A stretch of DNA of 64,000 nt from Helicobacter pylori (GCF_001653455.1 NZ_CP011486.1:1116001-1180000); one strand, 5' to 3'. Counted from the first letter of the stretch, positions 36,235-56,263 are shown. Program-made: numbers and translations. Notes: a model not told the origin generated them from the sequence alone.

Positions 36235-37284
36235 ATGAGCGTAAATGCGCCCAAACGCATGCGTATTTTATTGCGTTTGCCTAATTGGCTAGGCGATGGG
36301 GTGATGGCAAGCTCGCTTTTTTACACCCTTAAAAACCACTACCCTAACGCGTATTTTATCTTAGTGGGCCCAACCATTACTTGCGAACTTTTCAAAAAAG
36401 ATGAAAAAATAGAAGCCGTTTTCATAGATGACACCAAAAAATCCTTTTTCAGGCTGCTAGCCACTTACAAGCTCGCTCAAAAAATAGGGCGTTGCGATAT
36501 GGCTATCGCTTTAAACAACCATTTTTATTCCGCTTTTTTGCTCTATGCAACAAAAACGCCCGTTCGCATCGGTTTTGCTCAATTTTTTCGCTCTTTTTTC
36601 CTTAGCCACGCAATAACTGCTGCCCCCAAAGAGTATCATCAAGTGGAAAAATATTGCTTTTTGTTTTCGCAATTTTTAAAAAAAGAATTGGATCAAAAAA
36701 GCGTTTTACCCTTAAAACTAGCCTTTAACCTCCCCGCTCACACCCCAAACACCCCTAAAAAAATCGGCTTTAACCCTAGTGCAAGCTATGGGAGCGCTAA
36801 AAGGTGGTTGGCTTCTTATTACGCTGAAGTCGCCACTACTTTGTTAGAAAAAGGGTATGAAATTTATTTTTTTGGGGCTAAAGAAGACGCTATCGTTTCT
36901 GAAGGAATTTTAAAATCCGTTAAAGGCTTGTTGAAAAACCCCTTATTATTCCATAACGCTTATAATCTGTGCGGAAAAACCAGCATTGAAGAATTGATAG
37001 AGCGCATCGCTATTTTAGATCTATTCATCACTAACGATAGCGGTCCTATGCATGTGGCTGCTGGCACACAAACCCCCTTAATCGCTCTTTTTGGCCCCAC
37101 TGATGAAAAAGAAACTAGCCCCTATAAAGCCCAAAAAGCCATTGTATTAAACCATCATTTAAGCTGTTCGCCTTGCAAAAAACGAGTCTGCCCCTTAAAG
37201 AATGAAAGAAACCATTTGTGCATGAAATCCATCACGCCCCTTGAAGTCCTTCAAGCCGCTTCCACGCTTTTAGAAGAGGGTTAA
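36235..37284 (+). CDS. waaF: ADP-heptose:LPS heptosyltransferase II
   Basis: A 349-aa GT9-family glycosyltransferase that adds the second heptose to the LPS inner core on the cytoplasmic face of the inner membrane. The N terminus has RILLRLPNWLGDGVMASSLF, typical for this family, with the catalytic Asp of LGDG. The donor-binding C-terminal half shows FNPSASYGSAKRW and ITNDSGPMHVAAGTQTPLIA. I use the ATG at 36235 after AAAAGGG; a TTG directly before it only extends the frame. It is single-gene, divergent from hisS. Confidence 0.93.
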   Translation: MSVNAPKRMRILLRLPNWLGDGVMASSLFYTLKNHYPNAYFILVGPTITCELFKKDEKIEAVFIDDTKKSFFRLLATYKLAQKIGRCDMAIALNNHFYSAFLLYATKTPVRIGFAQFFRSFFLSHAITAAPKEYHQVEKYCFLFSQFLKKELDQKSVLPLKLAFNLPAHTPNTPKKIGFNPSASYGSAKRWLASYYAEVATTLLEKGYEIYFFGAKEDAIVSEGILKSVKGLLKNPLLFHNAYNLCGKTSIEELIERIAILDLFITNDSGPMHVAAGTQTPLIALFGPTDEKETSPYKAQKAIVLNHHLSCSPCKKRVCPLKNERNHLCMKSITPLEVLQAASTLLEEG

Positions 37285-37412
37285 ACGCCCTTTATCTATT
37301 TTTTAATGTTTTTAAAAACACGACCATATTGACAAAAATTGAAAAGTCTGTATGCAAAAATTTAAAAAGTGGTAAAAAGTGATAAAAATTGATAGAATGG
37401 ATAGAGTGGGTT

Positions 37413-37434
37413 TAAAGAAAGCGTTTTTAAACGC
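37413..37434 (-). terminator. terminator of the small repeat protein gene
   Basis: The palindrome GCGTTTTTAAACGC (37421-37434) is followed on the minus strand by TTTCTTTAAA. It is 21 bases beyond the stop codon of the gene at 37455. Confidence 0.6.
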
Positions 37435-37454
37435 CCCCTTTAAGGCTAAAGCCC

Positions 37455-37673
37455 TTAAGCTACTGAGTTTTTAGGTTTTTTAGCGTCTTTTTTGTCTTTG
37501 TGAGCCACTAATTGAGAGCTTAACTCAGGTTTTTTAGCGTCTTTTTTGTCTTTGTGAGCCACTAATTGAGAGCTTAACTCAGGTTTTTTAGCGTCTTTTT
37601 TGTCTTTGTGAGCGTATGCAGAACTCACCGCTAAAACTGATAACAAAACGCCTGTCAAGATTTGCTTTTTCAT
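37455..37673 (-). CDS. small secreted lysine-rich repeat protein (HP1192 type)
   Basis: The ATG at 37673 follows AAGGAG. It gives a 72-aa precursor with a signal peptide (MKKQILTGVLLSVLAVSSAYA). The mature part is three tandem units of AHKDKKDAKKPELSSQLV, the third cut after Pro67 and followed by KNSVA. It is very basic and has no cysteines. The 26695 counterpart carries the label secreted protein involved in flagellar motility, and I know no mechanism. A longer frame upstream of the ATG is not used. A TATAAT at 37710-37715 (minus strand) is a good promoter. Confidence 0.8.
   Translation of the reverse strand: MKKQILTGVLLSVLAVSSAYAHKDKKDAKKPELSSQLVAHKDKKDAKKPELSSQLVAHKDKKDAKKPKNSVA
37473..37613 (-). 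repeat. 54-bp coding tandem repeat
   Basis: Two complete 54-bp units and one of 33 bp encode 18-residue repeats. The two full units look identical in DNA, not only in protein, so the array is recent or kept uniform by recombination and probably varies in copy number between strains. Confidence 0.9.
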
Positions 37674-37709
37674 ACGAAAACTCCTTGTGATGATTTTAAA
37701 AGCGAGAGA

Positions 37710-37715
37710 ATTATA
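37710..37715 (-). promoter_or_regulatory. -10 box of the repeat protein gene
   Basis: TATAAT on the minus strand, 36 bases before the start codon, preceded by an A-rich tract. The leader would be about 30 bases and holds AAGGAG. Confidence 0.55.
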
Positions 37716-37893
37716 TTTTTCAAAAGTAAATGAATAGAAACCAATCAAATTTTTGATTGATTTGGTGGTTTTGCTACCTTAAAAAATACAACAATTAAAG
37801 AAACTTGATATAATTATCTCTGGTTTTAGAAAATTTGACAAAAATTAAGATTGCGGTTATACTGAAAAACCAATATGAAATCAAGGAGTTTGT

Positions 37894-38883
<990 letters not shown>

Positions 38884-39044
38884 AAGTATTGAGTATTTAC
38901 ATTGCGTTGGATCTTTCAAAAGAGATTGAAGCGTTCTTTTCTGTTTGTTAGTGTGTTTTTTCTCTAACAAACTTTTTAAGGCATTTTAGCAAGGCTTTGT
39001 TTGTGAAAAATGCCAAAAAGCGTTTTTTAAATACAAAAGATTTT

Positions 39045-39245
39045 GTCGCTCATCAAGCGGAATTTCTTGTAGGCAGTCTATGGGTTAGGGGGATTTTTAA
39101 AGGGCATTGCCGCAAAAACACCCCCTACCCTTTAAGAAAACGAGTTTTATCATGAAATAAAATCTAAACGATTAAACCAAAAACCCCATTTTTAAAAAAT
39201 TAAAAAAGTTTTAATTACCCCTACTTGATGAAAACAAAGCCAAAA
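39045..39245. repeat. dispersed compound intergenic repeat, copy E (plus orientation)
   Basis: In the 480-base gap between the aldo-keto reductase and fusA (convergent genes) this part reads ATCAAGCGGAATTTCTTGT, GGGTTAGGGGG, CACCCCCTACCCTTTAAG, GAGTTTTATCATGAAATAAA, then AAAAACCCCATTTTTAAAAA and a diverged CTTGATGAAAACAAAGC. It is the only copy that shows almost every module in order. The G arm (39081-39091) can pair with the C arm (39121-39130). Nothing coding is seen in the rest of the gap. Confidence 0.6.
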
Positions 39246-39301
39246 AGCAATTTTACAAACAAATTAAAAGAAAGACTCATTAAAGGATAACCCATAAAAA
39301 G

Positions 39302-39315
39302 CCTTTTTAAAAAGG
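39302..39315 (-). terminator. terminator of the fusA transcript
   Basis: CCTTTTTAAAAAGG is a perfect palindrome, followed on the minus strand by CTTTTTATGGG. It is about 50 bases after the fusA stop codon and would end the long ribosomal-protein/polymerase transcript. Confidence 0.5.
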
Positions 39316-39366
39316 AGAAAGTTTAAATAGCACAACACCCTTTTTTAAGAGAGTGTTATAATCAAA

Positions 39367-41445
39367 TCAGCCTTTGCGTTTTTCTACAATTTCCTTGGCG
39401 ATATTGCTAGGCACTTCGCCATAATGGTCAAACTCCATAGAGTAAGTCCCACGCCCTTGGGTAGCTGAACGCAAATCTGTAGAATAACCAAACATTTCCA
39501 CTAGTGGCACAAAGGCATTCACGATTTTCAAGCCTAATCGGTCGTCCATAGAATTGATTTGCCCTCTTCTTCTATTGAGATCGCCAATCACATCGCCCAT
39601 GTATTCTTCAGGGACTTCCACTTCCACTTTCATCATAGGCTCTAGTAAAACCGGGTTAGCCGCACGGCTCGCTTCTTTAAACGCCATAGAACCTGCGATT
39701 TTAAACGCCATTTCCGAAGAATCCACATCATGGTAGCTCCCATCATAAAGGGTAACTTTAAAATCCACCACCGGATAGCCTGCCAAAACGCCATTTTGCA
39801 TCGCTTCTTGGATACCCTTATCCACCGCAGGGATATACTCTTTAGGGATCACACCGCCAGAAATTTCATTCACAAATTCATACCCACTGCCTGGCTCTTT
39901 AGGCTCAAGCTTGATAAACACATGCCCGTATTGCCCACGACCACCGCTTTGTTTGGCGTATTTATGCTCTTTGCTCACGCTTGAACGGATAGTCTCTCTA
40001 AAGGCAACTTGGGGCTGACCAATCTCAGCTTCCACCTTAAACTCTCTTTTTAGCCTATCCACGATGATCTCTAGGTGCAATTCACCCATACCACCAATGA
40101 GAGTCTGCCCGGTTTCTTCTTGAGTCATCACCCTAAAGCTTGGATCTTCTTCAGCAAGCTTGCCTAACGCTACGCCCATTTTTTCCTGGTCTGCTTTGGT
40201 TTTAGGCTCTACAGCGATGTGAATGACCGGCTCAGGGAATTCCATTCTCTCTAAAACGACTGCATTTTTTTCATCGCAAAGCGTGTCCCCAGTTAGCGTG
40301 TCTTTTAAGCCCACAAACGCGCAAATCTCGCCCGCATAAACTTCTTTAATGTCTTCCCTCTTGTTAGAGTGCATTTTAAGAAGCCTTCCCACGCGCTCTT
40401 TTTTGTCTTTGGTGGAGTTATACACATAGCTACCGGACTCTAGCTTGCCACGATACACGCGCACAAAAGTGAGCTGGCCCACAAAAGGATCCGTCATGAT
40501 TTTAAACGCCAAGCCGGCAAATTCGCCATCATCGCTAGACTTCACAAAAACTTCTTCTTCAGTTTTTGGATCAATCCCCTTAATATCCACCACCTCTGTA
40601 GGTGCTGGCAAGTAATCAATCACCGCATCCAATAAAGTCTGCACGCCTTTATTTTTAAAAGACGAACCACAAAGCATAGGGACAAGGCTCATGTTCAAAC
40701 ACCCTGTTTTAATGCCTTTTTTGATCTCTTCAACGCTCAATTCTTCACCGCCCAAATACTTTTCCATCAAGGCTTCATCTTGCTCAGCTACAGCTTCTAC
40801 AAGCTTTTCTCGGTATTCTTTAGCCCTTTCTAATAAGTCGCTAGGGATTTCTTCCACATCGTATTTGGCTCCCATGGTTTCATTATTCCAAACGATCGCT
40901 TTCATTTGGACTAAATCAATCACGCCAATAAAAGTGTCTTCAGCCCCAATAGGGATATTGATAGGCACAGGATTCGCTTTCAAGCGTTGTTTGATCTGAT
41001 TTTCTACATTGTAGAAATTCGCCCCAATCCTATCCATTTTATTGACAAAAACAATCCTAGGCACGCCGTATTTATTCGCTTGACGCCACACGGTCTCGCT
41101 TTGAGGTTGCACGCCCCCCACCGAGCAAAACACCGAAACCGCGCCATCTAGCACGCGCATGGATCGTTCCACTTCAATGGTAAAATCCACATGCCCTGGA
41201 GTGTCAATCAAATTGATTTGGTGATCCTTCCAAAAGCAAGTCGTTGCCGCAGAAGTGATGGTGATCCCTCTTTCTTTTTCTTGCTCCATCCAGTCCATTG
41301 TCGCTGCGCCATCATGCACTTCGCCAATCTTATGGCTCACGCCTGTATAGAATAAAATCCTTTCAGAAGTGGTGGTTTTCCCGGCATCAATGTGAGCGGC
41401 GATACCGATATTTCTGATCCTGTTTAATGGGGTTTTTCTAGCCAT
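39367..41445 (-). CDS. fusA: elongation factor G
   Basis: EF-G is the GTPase that moves tRNA and mRNA on the ribosome. The 692-aa protein has G1 [13 protein letters not shown] near residues 17-29, the switch II motif DTPGHVDFT and NKMD, followed by domains II to V including the [14 protein letters not shown] segment. Length is standard. It is the last gene of the rpsL-rpsG-fusA string, 11 bases after rpsG. tuf lies elsewhere, upstream in the tRNA cluster. Confidence 0.98.
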   Translation of the reverse strand: MARKTPLNRIRNIGIAAHIDAGKTTTSERILFYTGVSHKIGEVHDGAATMDWMEQEKERGITITSAATTCFWKDHQINLIDTPGHVDFTIEVERSMRVLDGAVSVFCSVGGVQPQSETVWRQANKYGVPRIVFVNKMDRIGANFYNVENQIKQRLKANPVPINIPIGAEDTFIGVIDLVQMKAIVWNNETMGAKYDVEEIPSDLLERAKEYREKLVEAVAEQDEALMEKYLGGEELSVEEIKKGIKTGCLNMSLVPMLCGSSFKNKGVQTLLDAVIDYLPAPTEVVDIKGIDPKTEEEVFVKSSDDGEFAGLAFKIMTDPFVGQLTFVRVYRGKLESGSYVYNSTKDKKERVGRLLKMHSNKREDIKEVYAGEICAFVGLKDTLTGDTLCDEKNAVVLERMEFPEPVIHIAVEPKTKADQEKMGVALGKLAEEDPSFRVMTQEETGQTLIGGMGELHLEIIVDRLKREFKVEAEIGQPQVAFRETIRSSVSKEHKYAKQSGGRGQYGHVFIKLEPKEPGSGYEFVNEISGGVIPKEYIPAVDKGIQEAMQNGVLAGYPVVDFKVTLYDGSYHDVDSSEMAFKIAGSMAFKEASRAANPVLLEPMMKVEVEVPEEYMGDVIGDLNRRRGQINSMDDRLGLKIVNAFVPLVEMFGYSTDLRSATQGRGTYSMEFDHYGEVPSNIAKEIVEKRKG

Positions 41446-41456
41446 TCTAACTCCAA

Positions 41457-41939
<483 letters not shown>

Positions 41940-42347
41940 TTATTTTTTCTTGCTGTCTGTTGCTTTCTTGTCGGTTGCTTTAGCTTTTTTAGTCCCATAT
42001 TTAGAGCGTGAAACCGTTCTTTTATTCACCCCTGCAGTGTCTAAAGCACCACGAACAATATGGTATTTCACACCGGGTAAGTCCTTAACCCTACCCCCAC
42101 GCACTAACACAATGGAGTGCTCTTGCAAGTTATGCCCCTCACCAGGGATATAACTGATCACTTCAAATTTGCTGGTCAAACGAACCTTAGCAACCTTTCT
42201 TAAAGCCGAGTTAGGCTTTTTAGGGGTAGTTGTATAAACCCTAGTACAAACCCCTCTCCTTTGAGGGCATTCCACTAATGCAGGTGATTTGGTTTTTTTA
42301 ACCACCTTTTTCCTTTCTTTTCTAATCAACTGATTGATAGTAGGCAC
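41940..42347 (-). CDS. rpsL: 30S ribosomal protein S12
   Basis: S12 sits at the decoding centre and controls accuracy. The 135-aa protein begins [14 protein letters not shown] with a GTG start codon behind AAGGAAA. The streptomycin-relevant lysines are unchanged ([11 protein letters not shown] and [11 protein letters not shown]), so no resistance change is visible. It follows rpoBC after an 87-base gap and heads the S12-S7-EF-G group. Confidence 0.98.
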   Translation of the reverse strand: MPTINQLIRKERKKVVKKTKSPALVECPQRRGVCTRVYTTTPKKPNSALRKVAKVRLTSKFEVISYIPGEGHNLQEHSIVLVRGGRVKDLPGVKYHIVRGALDTAGVNKRTVSRSKYGTKKAKATDKKATDSKKK

Positions 42348-42434
42348 TATTTTTCCTTATTCTAAAAATTTAAAACTATAAGTCTTTCCATTTTACCCTA
42401 ATTTTTCTTTTAAAAATCTTAACCGATTTTTTTG

Positions 42435-51110
<8,676 letters not shown>

Positions 51111-51293
51111 TCAAGCCTTTGATCAAAAATTTTGAGTTATTTAATGCATTAATTCAAGTAAGCATTGCAAAAGGATCTTTAAACTTTATAACTATCCATG
51201 ATAAAAATACTAAAAACCACCTGCAATACTAACCACTCTAGGCCACACGCTCACAAACAAAATCATGGAGCAAAATCTGCCATACCAAGGCAA

Positions 51294-51315
51294 AGAAAGG
51301 CATAAAAGCCTTTCT
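51294..51315 (-). terminator. possible attenuator between rplL and rpoBC
   Basis: AGAAAGGC-TTTTAT-GCCTTTCT (minus strand) is an 8-bp stem followed by only TTG. It begins 12 bases past the rplL stop. Partial termination here would explain higher synthesis of L7/L12 than of polymerase, as known for this operon in other bacteria. Confidence 0.55.
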
Positions 51316-51326
51316 ATTGTTAAGTC

Positions 51327-51704
51327 TTACTTGACTTCAACCTTAGCGCCTACTTCTTCAAGTTTTTTCTTGATGGTTTCAGCTTCTTCTTTATTCACGC
51401 CCTCTTTAAGCACATGAGGGGTTTTTTCGGTAGCGTCTTTAGCTTCTTTCAAACCAAGTCCAGTGATTTCACGAACCACTTTAATCACCTTAATTTTTTC
51501 AGCGCCGCTATCAGCCAAGATCACATTAAATTCGGTTTTTTCTTCGCTCTCAGCCGCTGCACCACCGGCTACAGCCGCACCAGCTACAACCGTTGGAGTC
51601 GCGCTCACGCCAAATTTTTCCTCAAACATTTTAACCAATTCAGAAAGCTCTAAAACGCTCAATGAACCAATATACTCTAACACTTCTTCTTTTGAAATTG
51701 CCAT
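51327..51704 (-). CDS. rplL: 50S ribosomal protein L7/L12
   Basis: The stalk protein that recruits translation GTPases; four copies bind L10. At 125 aa it has the N-terminal dimer domain, the Ala/Gly-rich hinge ([15 protein letters not shown], about residues 38-52) and the globular C-terminal domain with [20 protein letters not shown]. It follows rplJ by 42 bases. An AAGGA ribosome binding site precedes the ATG. Confidence 0.98.
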   Translation of the reverse strand: MAISKEEVLEYIGSLSVLELSELVKMFEEKFGVSATPTVVAGAAVAGGAAAESEEKTEFNVILADSGAEKIKVIKVVREITGLGLKEAKDATEKTPHVLKEGVNKEEAETIKKKLEEVGAKVEVK

Positions 51705-51746
51705 AATTCAATCCTTCAATTTTTTAATTAAAGCCACGAAAGGCTT

Positions 51747-52229
51747 TTAGTTTTCTTCTTTTGCTTTACGCAAATTGTCTAAACCGGTCACAAAATAGCG
51801 TGCCGGAGCCGTCCAAACAGAAAGCAACATTCCCATAAGCTCTTCTTTGCTCGGGAGTTTTGAAACCGCTTCCACATGAGCTACGCTAACGCTTTCTTTG
51901 TCAAACAAGCCCGCTTTTAACACAAAGTGATCTTTATGTTCTTTTTGGAAGTCAAACACGAGCTTAGAAAGAGCGATTTGATCATCGCCCCACAAAAACA
52001 CATTGGTTTCTTTCAAATCCAAATCAGAATAGCCCGCTTCTTTCATTGCAATATGAGCGAGCGTGTTTTTAATCACTTGCACCTTAATGCCTTGAGTGCG
52101 AGCCTTATTCCTTAAAGCTTCTAACTTGCTCACGCTAAGACCTTTATAATCGCAAATTAAAAGGGCTTTAGCACCATCAAATTGCGATTTCAAGCTAGCG
52201 ACTAGCTCTACTTTATGCTGTTTTTGCAT
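51747..52229 (-). CDS. rplJ: 50S ribosomal protein L10
   Basis: L10 anchors the L7/L12 stalk on 23S rRNA. The 160-aa protein shows [20 protein letters not shown] near residues 18-37 and KNTLAHIAM, typical of the family, then a C-terminal helix that carries L7/L12. A strong AAAGGAGG ribosome binding site precedes the ATG. The 107-base gap from rplA is long enough for the L10 leader, the usual target of autogenous control, though I could not fix its fold by eye. Confidence 0.97.
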   Translation of the reverse strand: MQKQHKVELVASLKSQFDGAKALLICDYKGLSVSKLEALRNKARTQGIKVQVIKNTLAHIAMKEAGYSDLDLKETNVFLWGDDQIALSKLVFDFQKEHKDHFVLKAGLFDKESVSVAHVEAVSKLPSKEELMGMLLSVWTAPARYFVTGLDNLRKAKEEN

Positions 52230-52336
52230 CTTTTCCTCCTTTCTAGACTAGACCTCTGCAAGATTATCTTTTTAAAAAAGAAATTTTAAGCCTTTTAGCT
52301 CTTACGATCTTCAGCCTAAGATTAAAACTCCTAAAG

Positions 52337-53041
52337 CTATTTAATATCCATCAGTTCCTGAGCGTCCAAACTCACTGAAGGCGACATGGTGAGTGAAAGA
52401 GCGGCGTTTCTAATATACTTGCCTTTCGCGCTACTGGGTTTTAGGCGGTTGATCGTTTTTACCAACTCAAGCATGTTTTCTTTGATTTTTTCTTCAGGAA
52501 AACTCGCCTTGCCAATAGGGGCATGGACATTGCCTTTTTTATCCACCCTAAAATTCACTTGACCGCTTTTAGCGTTAGTAACCGCTTTAGCAATATCCAT
52601 CGTAACGGTTCCGGTTTTGGGGTTTGGCATCAAACCTTTAGGGCCTAAAATCCTACCCACTTTACCAACAACCGCCATCATATCCGGCGTTGCAATCACC
52701 ATGTCAAAATCAATGCGGCCGTTTTTGATTTCTTCAGCCAAATCGTCTCCGCCAACGACATCAGCCCCGGCGTTTTTGGCTTCATCTTGCTTAATGTCTT
52801 TTGCAAAAACAGCCACTCTCACTTTTTTCCCAGTCCCATGAGGAAGCACCACCGCACCGCGCACCATTTGATCCGCATGCCTTGGATCAACCCCTAGTCT
52901 TAACGCCACTTCAACGGTTTCATCAAATTTCGCTGAAGCAAGGGATTTAACCACCTCTACACCATGCTCTACGCCATACACTTTATCGTTTTGGATTTTG
53001 GAAAAAAGCTTTTCCAATCTTTTAAATACTTTTTTTGCCAC
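52337..53041 (-). CDS. rplA: 50S ribosomal protein L1
   Basis: L1 forms the mobile stalk at the E site. At 234 aa it has normal length, with [17 protein letters not shown] and [19 protein letters not shown], both conserved in L1. The start codon is GTG at 53041, behind AAGGAT. It follows rplK by 48 bases. In other bacteria L1 represses the rplK-rplA mRNA. Confidence 0.98.
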   Translation of the reverse strand: MAKKVFKRLEKLFSKIQNDKVYGVEHGVEVVKSLASAKFDETVEVALRLGVDPRHADQMVRGAVVLPHGTGKKVRVAVFAKDIKQDEAKNAGADVVGGDDLAEEIKNGRIDFDMVIATPDMMAVVGKVGRILGPKGLMPNPKTGTVTMDIAKAVTNAKSGQVNFRVDKKGNVHAPIGKASFPEEKIKENMLELVKTINRLKPSSAKGKYIRNAALSLTMSPSVSLDAQELMDIK

Positions 53042-53089
53042 GATTTTAATCCTTAAAAATTTCTTTCAATCCTCATAAAACCAATCAGA

Positions 53090-53515
53090 TTAATCCACAA
53101 CCTCTACGCCCATGCTCCTAGCGCTACCCATAACGATTTTTTTAGCCGCTTCCATGGTGTTTGTGTTTAAATCTTCCATTTTTAATTGCGCGATTTCTTC
53201 CACTTGCTTGTGGGTGAGCTTTGCAATCTTATTTTTAAGCGGGTTGTCAGAACCTTTTTCAACCCCAGAAGCTTTTTTGATCAAATCCGTTACAGGAGGT
53301 TTTTTAGTGATAAAAGTGAAACTCTTATCCTGATAAACCGTGATAATCACCGGAATATTAAAGCTCCCCATGTCTTTAGTTCTTTCATTGAAAGCCTTGC
53401 AAAATTCCATGATATTAACCCCTCTTTGACCTAGTGCTGGCCCTACGGGAGGTGAAGGGTTTGCCTTACCGGCAGGGATTTGAAGTTTGATTTCTCCGAC
53501 TACTTTTTTAGCCAT
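53090..53515 (-). CDS. rplK: 50S ribosomal protein L11
   Basis: L11 forms the GTPase-associated centre with 23S rRNA. The 141-aa protein starts with [20 protein letters not shown] and has the [19 protein letters not shown] stretch, thiostrepton-site prolines included. The C-terminal RNA-binding domain ends [16 protein letters not shown] before the ATG. It lies 16 bases after nusG. Confidence 0.98.
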   Translation of the reverse strand: MAKKVVGEIKLQIPAGKANPSPPVGPALGQRGVNIMEFCKAFNERTKDMGSFNIPVIITVYQDKSFTFITKKPPVTDLIKKASGVEKGSDNPLKNKIAKLTHKQVEEIAQLKMEDLNTNTMEAAKKIVMGSARSMGVEVVD

Positions 53516-53531
53516 ATTGTCTCCTTAAAAG

Positions 53532-54059
53532 TTATATAATTTTTTCTACTTGCGAATGCAAAATCTCTATTGGAGTGTTCCTACCAAAAATAGAAACATT
53601 GAGTTTGAGCTTGCGGTGCTCCACATCATACTCTTCCACTGTAGCGGTGAAGTTCGCAAAAGGACCTTCCACCACGCGCACCACTTCCCCTTGCTCAAAA
53701 AAGATTTTTGGCTTGGGGGCTGCACGGTTGTTCATTTTTTCTAAAATATGCCCAATGTCTGCTTCACTCAATGGGGTTGGCTTTTTGTTTTCTCCAATAA
53801 AACGGCTCACTCTTGGCAAAGATTGTATCTTATGCCACAAAACCGTATCTAAATCCACTTTAATAAAAACATACCCAGGATAAAGACTGCGTTCCGTTAC
53901 CTTTGTCTTGCTTTTTTTAGAAACTTCTATAATATCTTCAGTAGGCACAATAATCTCTTGTATCCTATCTTTTAGATCGTGGTCGCTTGCTAAATTTTCA
54001 ATCGCTTTCTTAACGGACTGCTCGCTCCCTGAATAAGTTTGTATGGCATACCAATCCAT
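53532..54059 (-). CDS. nusG: transcription termination/antitermination factor NusG
   Basis: NusG binds the RNA polymerase clamp and couples it to Rho or to the ribosome. The NGN domain starts DWYAIQTYSGSEQSVKKAIE and includes PGYVFIKV; the C-terminal KOW domain has EQGEVVRVVEGPFANFTATV. Three ATG codons stand in a row (54065, 54062, 54059) after AAGGAG. The third has the best spacing of seven bases, giving 175 aa; the other two are possible. It follows secE, the order found in most bacteria. Confidence 0.96.
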   Translation of the reverse strand: MDWYAIQTYSGSEQSVKKAIENLASDHDLKDRIQEIIVPTEDIIEVSKKSKTKVTERSLYPGYVFIKVDLDTVLWHKIQSLPRVSRFIGENKKPTPLSEADIGHILEKMNNRAAPKPKIFFEQGEVVRVVEGPFANFTATVEEYDVEHRKLKLNVSIFGRNTPIEILHSQVEKII

Positions 54060-54088
54060 CATCATTCTCCTTATTTAAAGCCACCAAC

Positions 54089-54268
54089 CTACAGAACACT
54101 AGAGACAAAAGCCCCTAGAGAAAAATCCAACAAAGCTAAAAATAGCGTGATAGCGCTCACCACCACTAAAACAGAAATAAGCGCATTGCGTATCTGCTCT
54201 TTAATAGGAAATATCACTTTAGAAAGCTCTTCTCTAGCCAATTTATATTGTATGAACCATTTATCCAT
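54089..54268 (-). CDS. secE: preprotein translocase subunit SecE
   Basis: SecE clamps SecY in the inner-membrane translocon. This short 59-codon frame starts with MDKWFIQYKLAREELSKVIF and carries one membrane helix (NALISVLVVVSAITLFLALL). The amphipathic helix before it, with the conserved E-L-x-K-V pattern, is typical of small one-helix SecE proteins. Position directly upstream of nusG and downstream of tRNA-Trp is the conserved place for secE. It is shorter than many ORF callers accept. Confidence 0.93.
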   Translation of the reverse strand: MDKWFIQYKLAREELSKVIFPIKEQIRNALISVLVVVSAITLFLALLDFSLGAFVSSVL

Positions 54269-54408
54269 AGTTTCTTTTTCGCCCTCACTTAAACTTAATA
54301 CATTTATACATTAAAAGAATTTTCAATTCTATCCAAAATAGCTTAAACTAAAATTAAAAAATTCAAAAACAATCCAATTGAAATAAAAATTGATAGAATA
54401 AAAGCAGA

Positions 54409-54484
54409 TGGCAGGTCAGGAGGGACTCGAACCCCCAACAACCGGTTTTGGAGACCGACGCTCTACCATTGGAGCTACTGACCT
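54409..54484 (-). tRNA. tRNA-Trp (CCA)
   Basis: The minus strand folds as a tRNA: acceptor AGGTCAG with CTGACCT, anticodon loop with CCA, T arm GGGGGTTCGAGTCCCTC, and an encoded 3' CCA. It sits between rpmG and secE, as in many bacteria. Confidence 0.95.
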
Positions 54485-54524
54485 AACCTCCCCTCCTTTT
54501 AAAATCGCAACACCCAAGAAAGAG

Positions 54525-54683
54525 CTAACTCTTCAATTTGATTTCTTTATGAAGAGTGTGCTTATTTTCTCTTGGGCAGAACTTCTTAAGCTCCAGTTTT
54601 TCAGTGTTAGTTTTAGCGTTCTTGGTTGTGCTGTAATTGATATCTTCACAATCAGAACACTTCAACCCTATTTTAACTTTCAT
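54525..54683 (-). CDS. rpmG: 50S ribosomal protein L33
   Basis: A 52-codon frame starting [20 protein letters not shown] and ending HKEIKLKS. The first cysteine pair CSDC is kept, and a single cysteine remains in KKFCPREN, so only three of the four zinc ligands of C+ type L33 are present. L33 lies near the exit site of the large subunit. It lies between tuf and tRNA-Trp. The small size makes it easy to miss. Confidence 0.95.
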   Translation of the reverse strand: MKVKIGLKCSDCEDINYSTTKNAKTNTEKLELKKFCPRENKHTLHKEIKLKS

Positions 54684-54739
54684 AATGACCCTTTATTAGC
54701 GACCTTTTATGGTAACTCTTTTACTTCTATTGAGCAATA

Positions 54740-55939
54740 TTATTCAATAATATTGCTCACAACGCCAGCACCAACAGTCCTACCGCCTTCACGGATCGCA
54801 AATTTTGTCCCTAACTCTAATGCGACAGGGCTAATCAACTCTACAGTGATTTTCACATTATCGCCAGGCATAACCATTTCTACGCCTTCAGGAAGAGTGA
54901 TAGAGCCGGTCACATCAGTCGTGCGCACATAGAATTGCGGGCGATAGTTAGTGAAGAATGGGGTGTGTCTCCCGCCTTCTTCTTTAGAAAGCACATAAAT
55001 TTCTCCCTCAAATTTCTTGTGCGGAGTGATAGAACCTGGCTTACACAAAACCATACCGCGCTCTACTTCTTCTTTTTTAGTTCCTCTCAAAAGCACGCCC
55101 ACATTATCGCCGGCTTCACCTTTTTCTAGCTCTTTTCTAAACATTTCTACACCAGTTACAGTGGTTTTTTGCGTAGCTCTGATACCAACGATTTCCACTT
55201 CATCGCCCACTTTCACCACGCCTCTTTCAATCCTGCCTGTTACCACAGTTCCCCTACCCGCAATGGAGAACACATCTTCAACCGGCATTAAGAAAGTTTT
55301 TTCAGTGTCTCTTTTTGGAGTAGGGATATAACCATCCACTTCAGCCATGAGTTTAAGCACTTTTTCACCCCATTCACCCACATTGCCAGCTTTTGCTTCT
55401 TCTAAAGCTCTTAAAGCTGAACCGGCCACGATAGGAGTGTCATCACCAGGGAATTCATACGCGCTCAACAACTCGCGCACTTCCATTTCCACAAGCTCTA
55501 ACAACTCTTGGTCATCTACCATGTCTTGTTTGTTTAAGAAAACAACGATGTGAGGCACGCCCACTTGACGAGACAATAAGATATGCTCTCTGGTTTGAGG
55601 CATAGGGCCATCAGCTGCAGAAACAACCAAAATTGCTCCGTCCATTTGCGCTGCACCGGTGATCATGTTTTTCACATAGTCAGCGTGTCCTGGGCAATCC
55701 ACATGCGCATAGTGTCTGTTTTCAGTCTCATATTCAATGTGAGAAGTAGCGATAGTGATCCCTCTTTCTTTTTCTTCAGGGGCGTTATCAATATTGTCAT
55801 AGTCTTTCATTTCTGCAAGACCTTTCAAAGAAAGCACCGCTGAAATCGCTGCACTCAAAGTCGTTTTACCATGGTCTACATGCCCAATGGTTCCAATATT
55901 AACATGCGGCTTAGTTCTATTAAACTTTTCTTTTGCCAT
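54740..55939 (-). CDS. tuf: elongation factor Tu
   Basis: EF-Tu brings aminoacyl-tRNA to the ribosome. At 399 aa it has GHVDHGKTT near residues 19-27, [16 protein letters not shown] and SALRAL for nucleotide binding, then domains II and III ending [11 protein letters not shown]. Only one tuf copy is seen, in the tRNA cluster rather than after fusA. Four tRNA genes lie just upstream on the same strand, matching the thrU-tyrU-glyT-thrT-tufB order of E. coli. Confidence 0.99.
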   Translation of the reverse strand: MAKEKFNRTKPHVNIGTIGHVDHGKTTLSAAISAVLSLKGLAEMKDYDNIDNAPEEKERGITIATSHIEYETENRHYAHVDCPGHADYVKNMITGAAQMDGAILVVSAADGPMPQTREHILLSRQVGVPHIVVFLNKQDMVDDQELLELVEMEVRELLSAYEFPGDDTPIVAGSALRALEEAKAGNVGEWGEKVLKLMAEVDGYIPTPKRDTEKTFLMPVEDVFSIAGRGTVVTGRIERGVVKVGDEVEIVGIRATQKTTVTGVEMFRKELEKGEAGDNVGVLLRGTKKEEVERGMVLCKPGSITPHKKFEGEIYVLSKEEGGRHTPFFTNYRPQFYVRTTDVTGSITLPEGVEMVMPGDNVKITVELISPVALELGTKFAIREGGRTVGAGVVSNIIE

Positions 55940-56065
55940 TTGTATTTCTCCTTAATTTTTTGAAATGGATTTTTGAATTATACTAAACAAAACCCTAAGT
56001 ATTCCTAAATGCTACCACAAAATTTAAGACATTTCTGTCTTATCGCCATTCAAGAGATTATAAAC

Positions 56066-56140
56066 TGGAGCCTATAAGCGGAATTGAACCGCCGACCTCT
56101 TCCTTACCAAGGAAGTGCTCTGCCTCTGAGCTATATAGGC
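56066..56140 (-). tRNA. tRNA-Thr (GGT)
   Basis: Acceptor GCCTATA with TATAGGC, D arm AGCTCAGAGGCAGAGC, anticodon loop TTGGTAA, T arm GGCGGTTCAATTCCGCT, and encoded CCA. Fourth of four tRNA genes in transcription order, directly before tuf. Confidence 0.95.
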
Positions 56141-56170
56141 GTCTCAAAAACTAAAATATTATCCTAAAAA

Positions 56171-56247
56171 TGGAGCGGGAAACGGGACTCGAACCCGCGA
56201 CCCTCAGCTTGGAAGGCTGATGCTCTAGCCAACTGAGCTATTCCCGC
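56171..56247 (-). tRNA. tRNA-Gly (TCC)
   Basis: Acceptor GCGGGAA with TTCCCGC, anticodon loop CTTCCAA, T arm CGCGGGTTCGAGTCCCGT, and encoded CCA. Third of the four-tRNA cluster. Confidence 0.95.
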
Positions 56248-56263
56248 ATCTATAAAACAAACA

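Noticed and set aside
37473-37613. 54-bp repeats as a possible CRISPR array
   Set aside because: Units are contiguous without spacers and keep an open reading frame with a signal peptide.
54408-54932. 174-codon plus-strand ORF across tRNA-Trp, rpmG and the end of tuf
   Set aside because: It runs antisense through three certain genes. Its start is the complement of the tRNA.
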